From DATKMP01 sp035541775 (GTDB lineage Bacteria; Bacteroidota; Ignavibacteria; UBA10030), in contig DATKMP010000190.1 of the NCBI GenBank assembly GCA_035541775.1, positions 1-7,713 on the forward strand: DNA of 7,713 nt, written 5' to 3'. The notes beneath the pieces are model-generated. The model had not been told where the DNA came from. It searched no databases and saw only the letters and a list, made by a program, of their open reading frames with translations. This document shows, one piece after another, positions 7,644 to 7,713 of the stretch. Both the position numbers and the translations under genes were made by a program. The stretch's first letter is position 1. Each line of letters begins with the position of its first letter.

Positions 7644-7713
7644 CCATCGTTCTCGGAATCTTTTGAACGCTGTAATTTGTTTCAATATACTCAGCAACAA
7701 GAGGAAAGGCAAC
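7636..7713 (-). CDS. C-terminal tail of an unidentified upstream gene (5' part outside window)
   Basis: From the right edge, one minus-strand frame reads 25 residues (ending YSVQKIPRTMDG) and then TGA at 7638-7636. That stop overlaps the likely ATG of the GAF-PAS kinase by 8 bases (ATGGCTGA), a common arrangement in coupled operons. The composition (mixed charged and polar residues) looks more protein-like than the competing frame, which gives a Leu-rich and then Arg/Lys-rich stretch. The fragment is too short to assign a family, and I do not recognise it. It could be a chance open frame. Confidence 0.45.
   Translation of the reverse strand, partial: VAFPLVAEYIETNYSVQKIPRTMDG

Overview
The window is almost fully coding, and every gene I can support lies on the minus strand, so transcription runs from position 7713 towards 1. 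It looks like an internal piece of one operon dominated by signal transduction. Intergenic gaps are at most 19 bases, two junctions overlap, and there is no room for a promoter or terminator. The base composition is moderate, roughly 45% GC by eye. Most starts lack a clear Shine-Dalgarno sequence, and the proteins are PAS-rich, soluble sensors. This would suit a bacterium of the Bacteroidota/Chlorobiota/Ignavibacteriota type, but that assignment is a weak inference.

In transcription order: (1) 7713-7636, a 25-residue C-terminal tail of an unidentified upstream gene. Its stop codon overlaps the probable start of the next gene. (2) 7643-5958, a soluble GAF-PAS histidine kinase of the HisKA_2 type. 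(3) 5961-2887, overlapping it by ATGA, a 1024-residue receiver protein. It carries six recognisable PAS domains and a probable seventh, with no kinase, cyclase, phosphodiesterase or DNA-binding output. PAS2 and PAS3 are a tandem duplication still visible in the DNA, with a period of 369 bases. (4) 2882-2277, a complete pdxH (pyridoxamine 5'-phosphate oxidase, FMN-dependent) starting 4 bases after the receiver gene. (5) 2257 to beyond position 1, a hybrid histidine kinase, PAS-PAS-HisKA-HATPase-REC-REC, cut by the left edge inside its second receiver domain.

The kinase at 7643-5958 has no receiver of its own and is translationally coupled to the receiver protein, so the two are the obvious cognate pair. 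The hybrid kinase may belong to the same phosphorelay. The biosynthetic pdxH gene between them is the odd member. It may simply be carried in the transcription unit, or there may be a link between vitamin B6/FMN status and the sensors. The sequence alone cannot decide. No membrane segments are evident in any signalling protein, so cytoplasmic sensing is expected. No mobile element, RNA gene or CRISPR array was seen.
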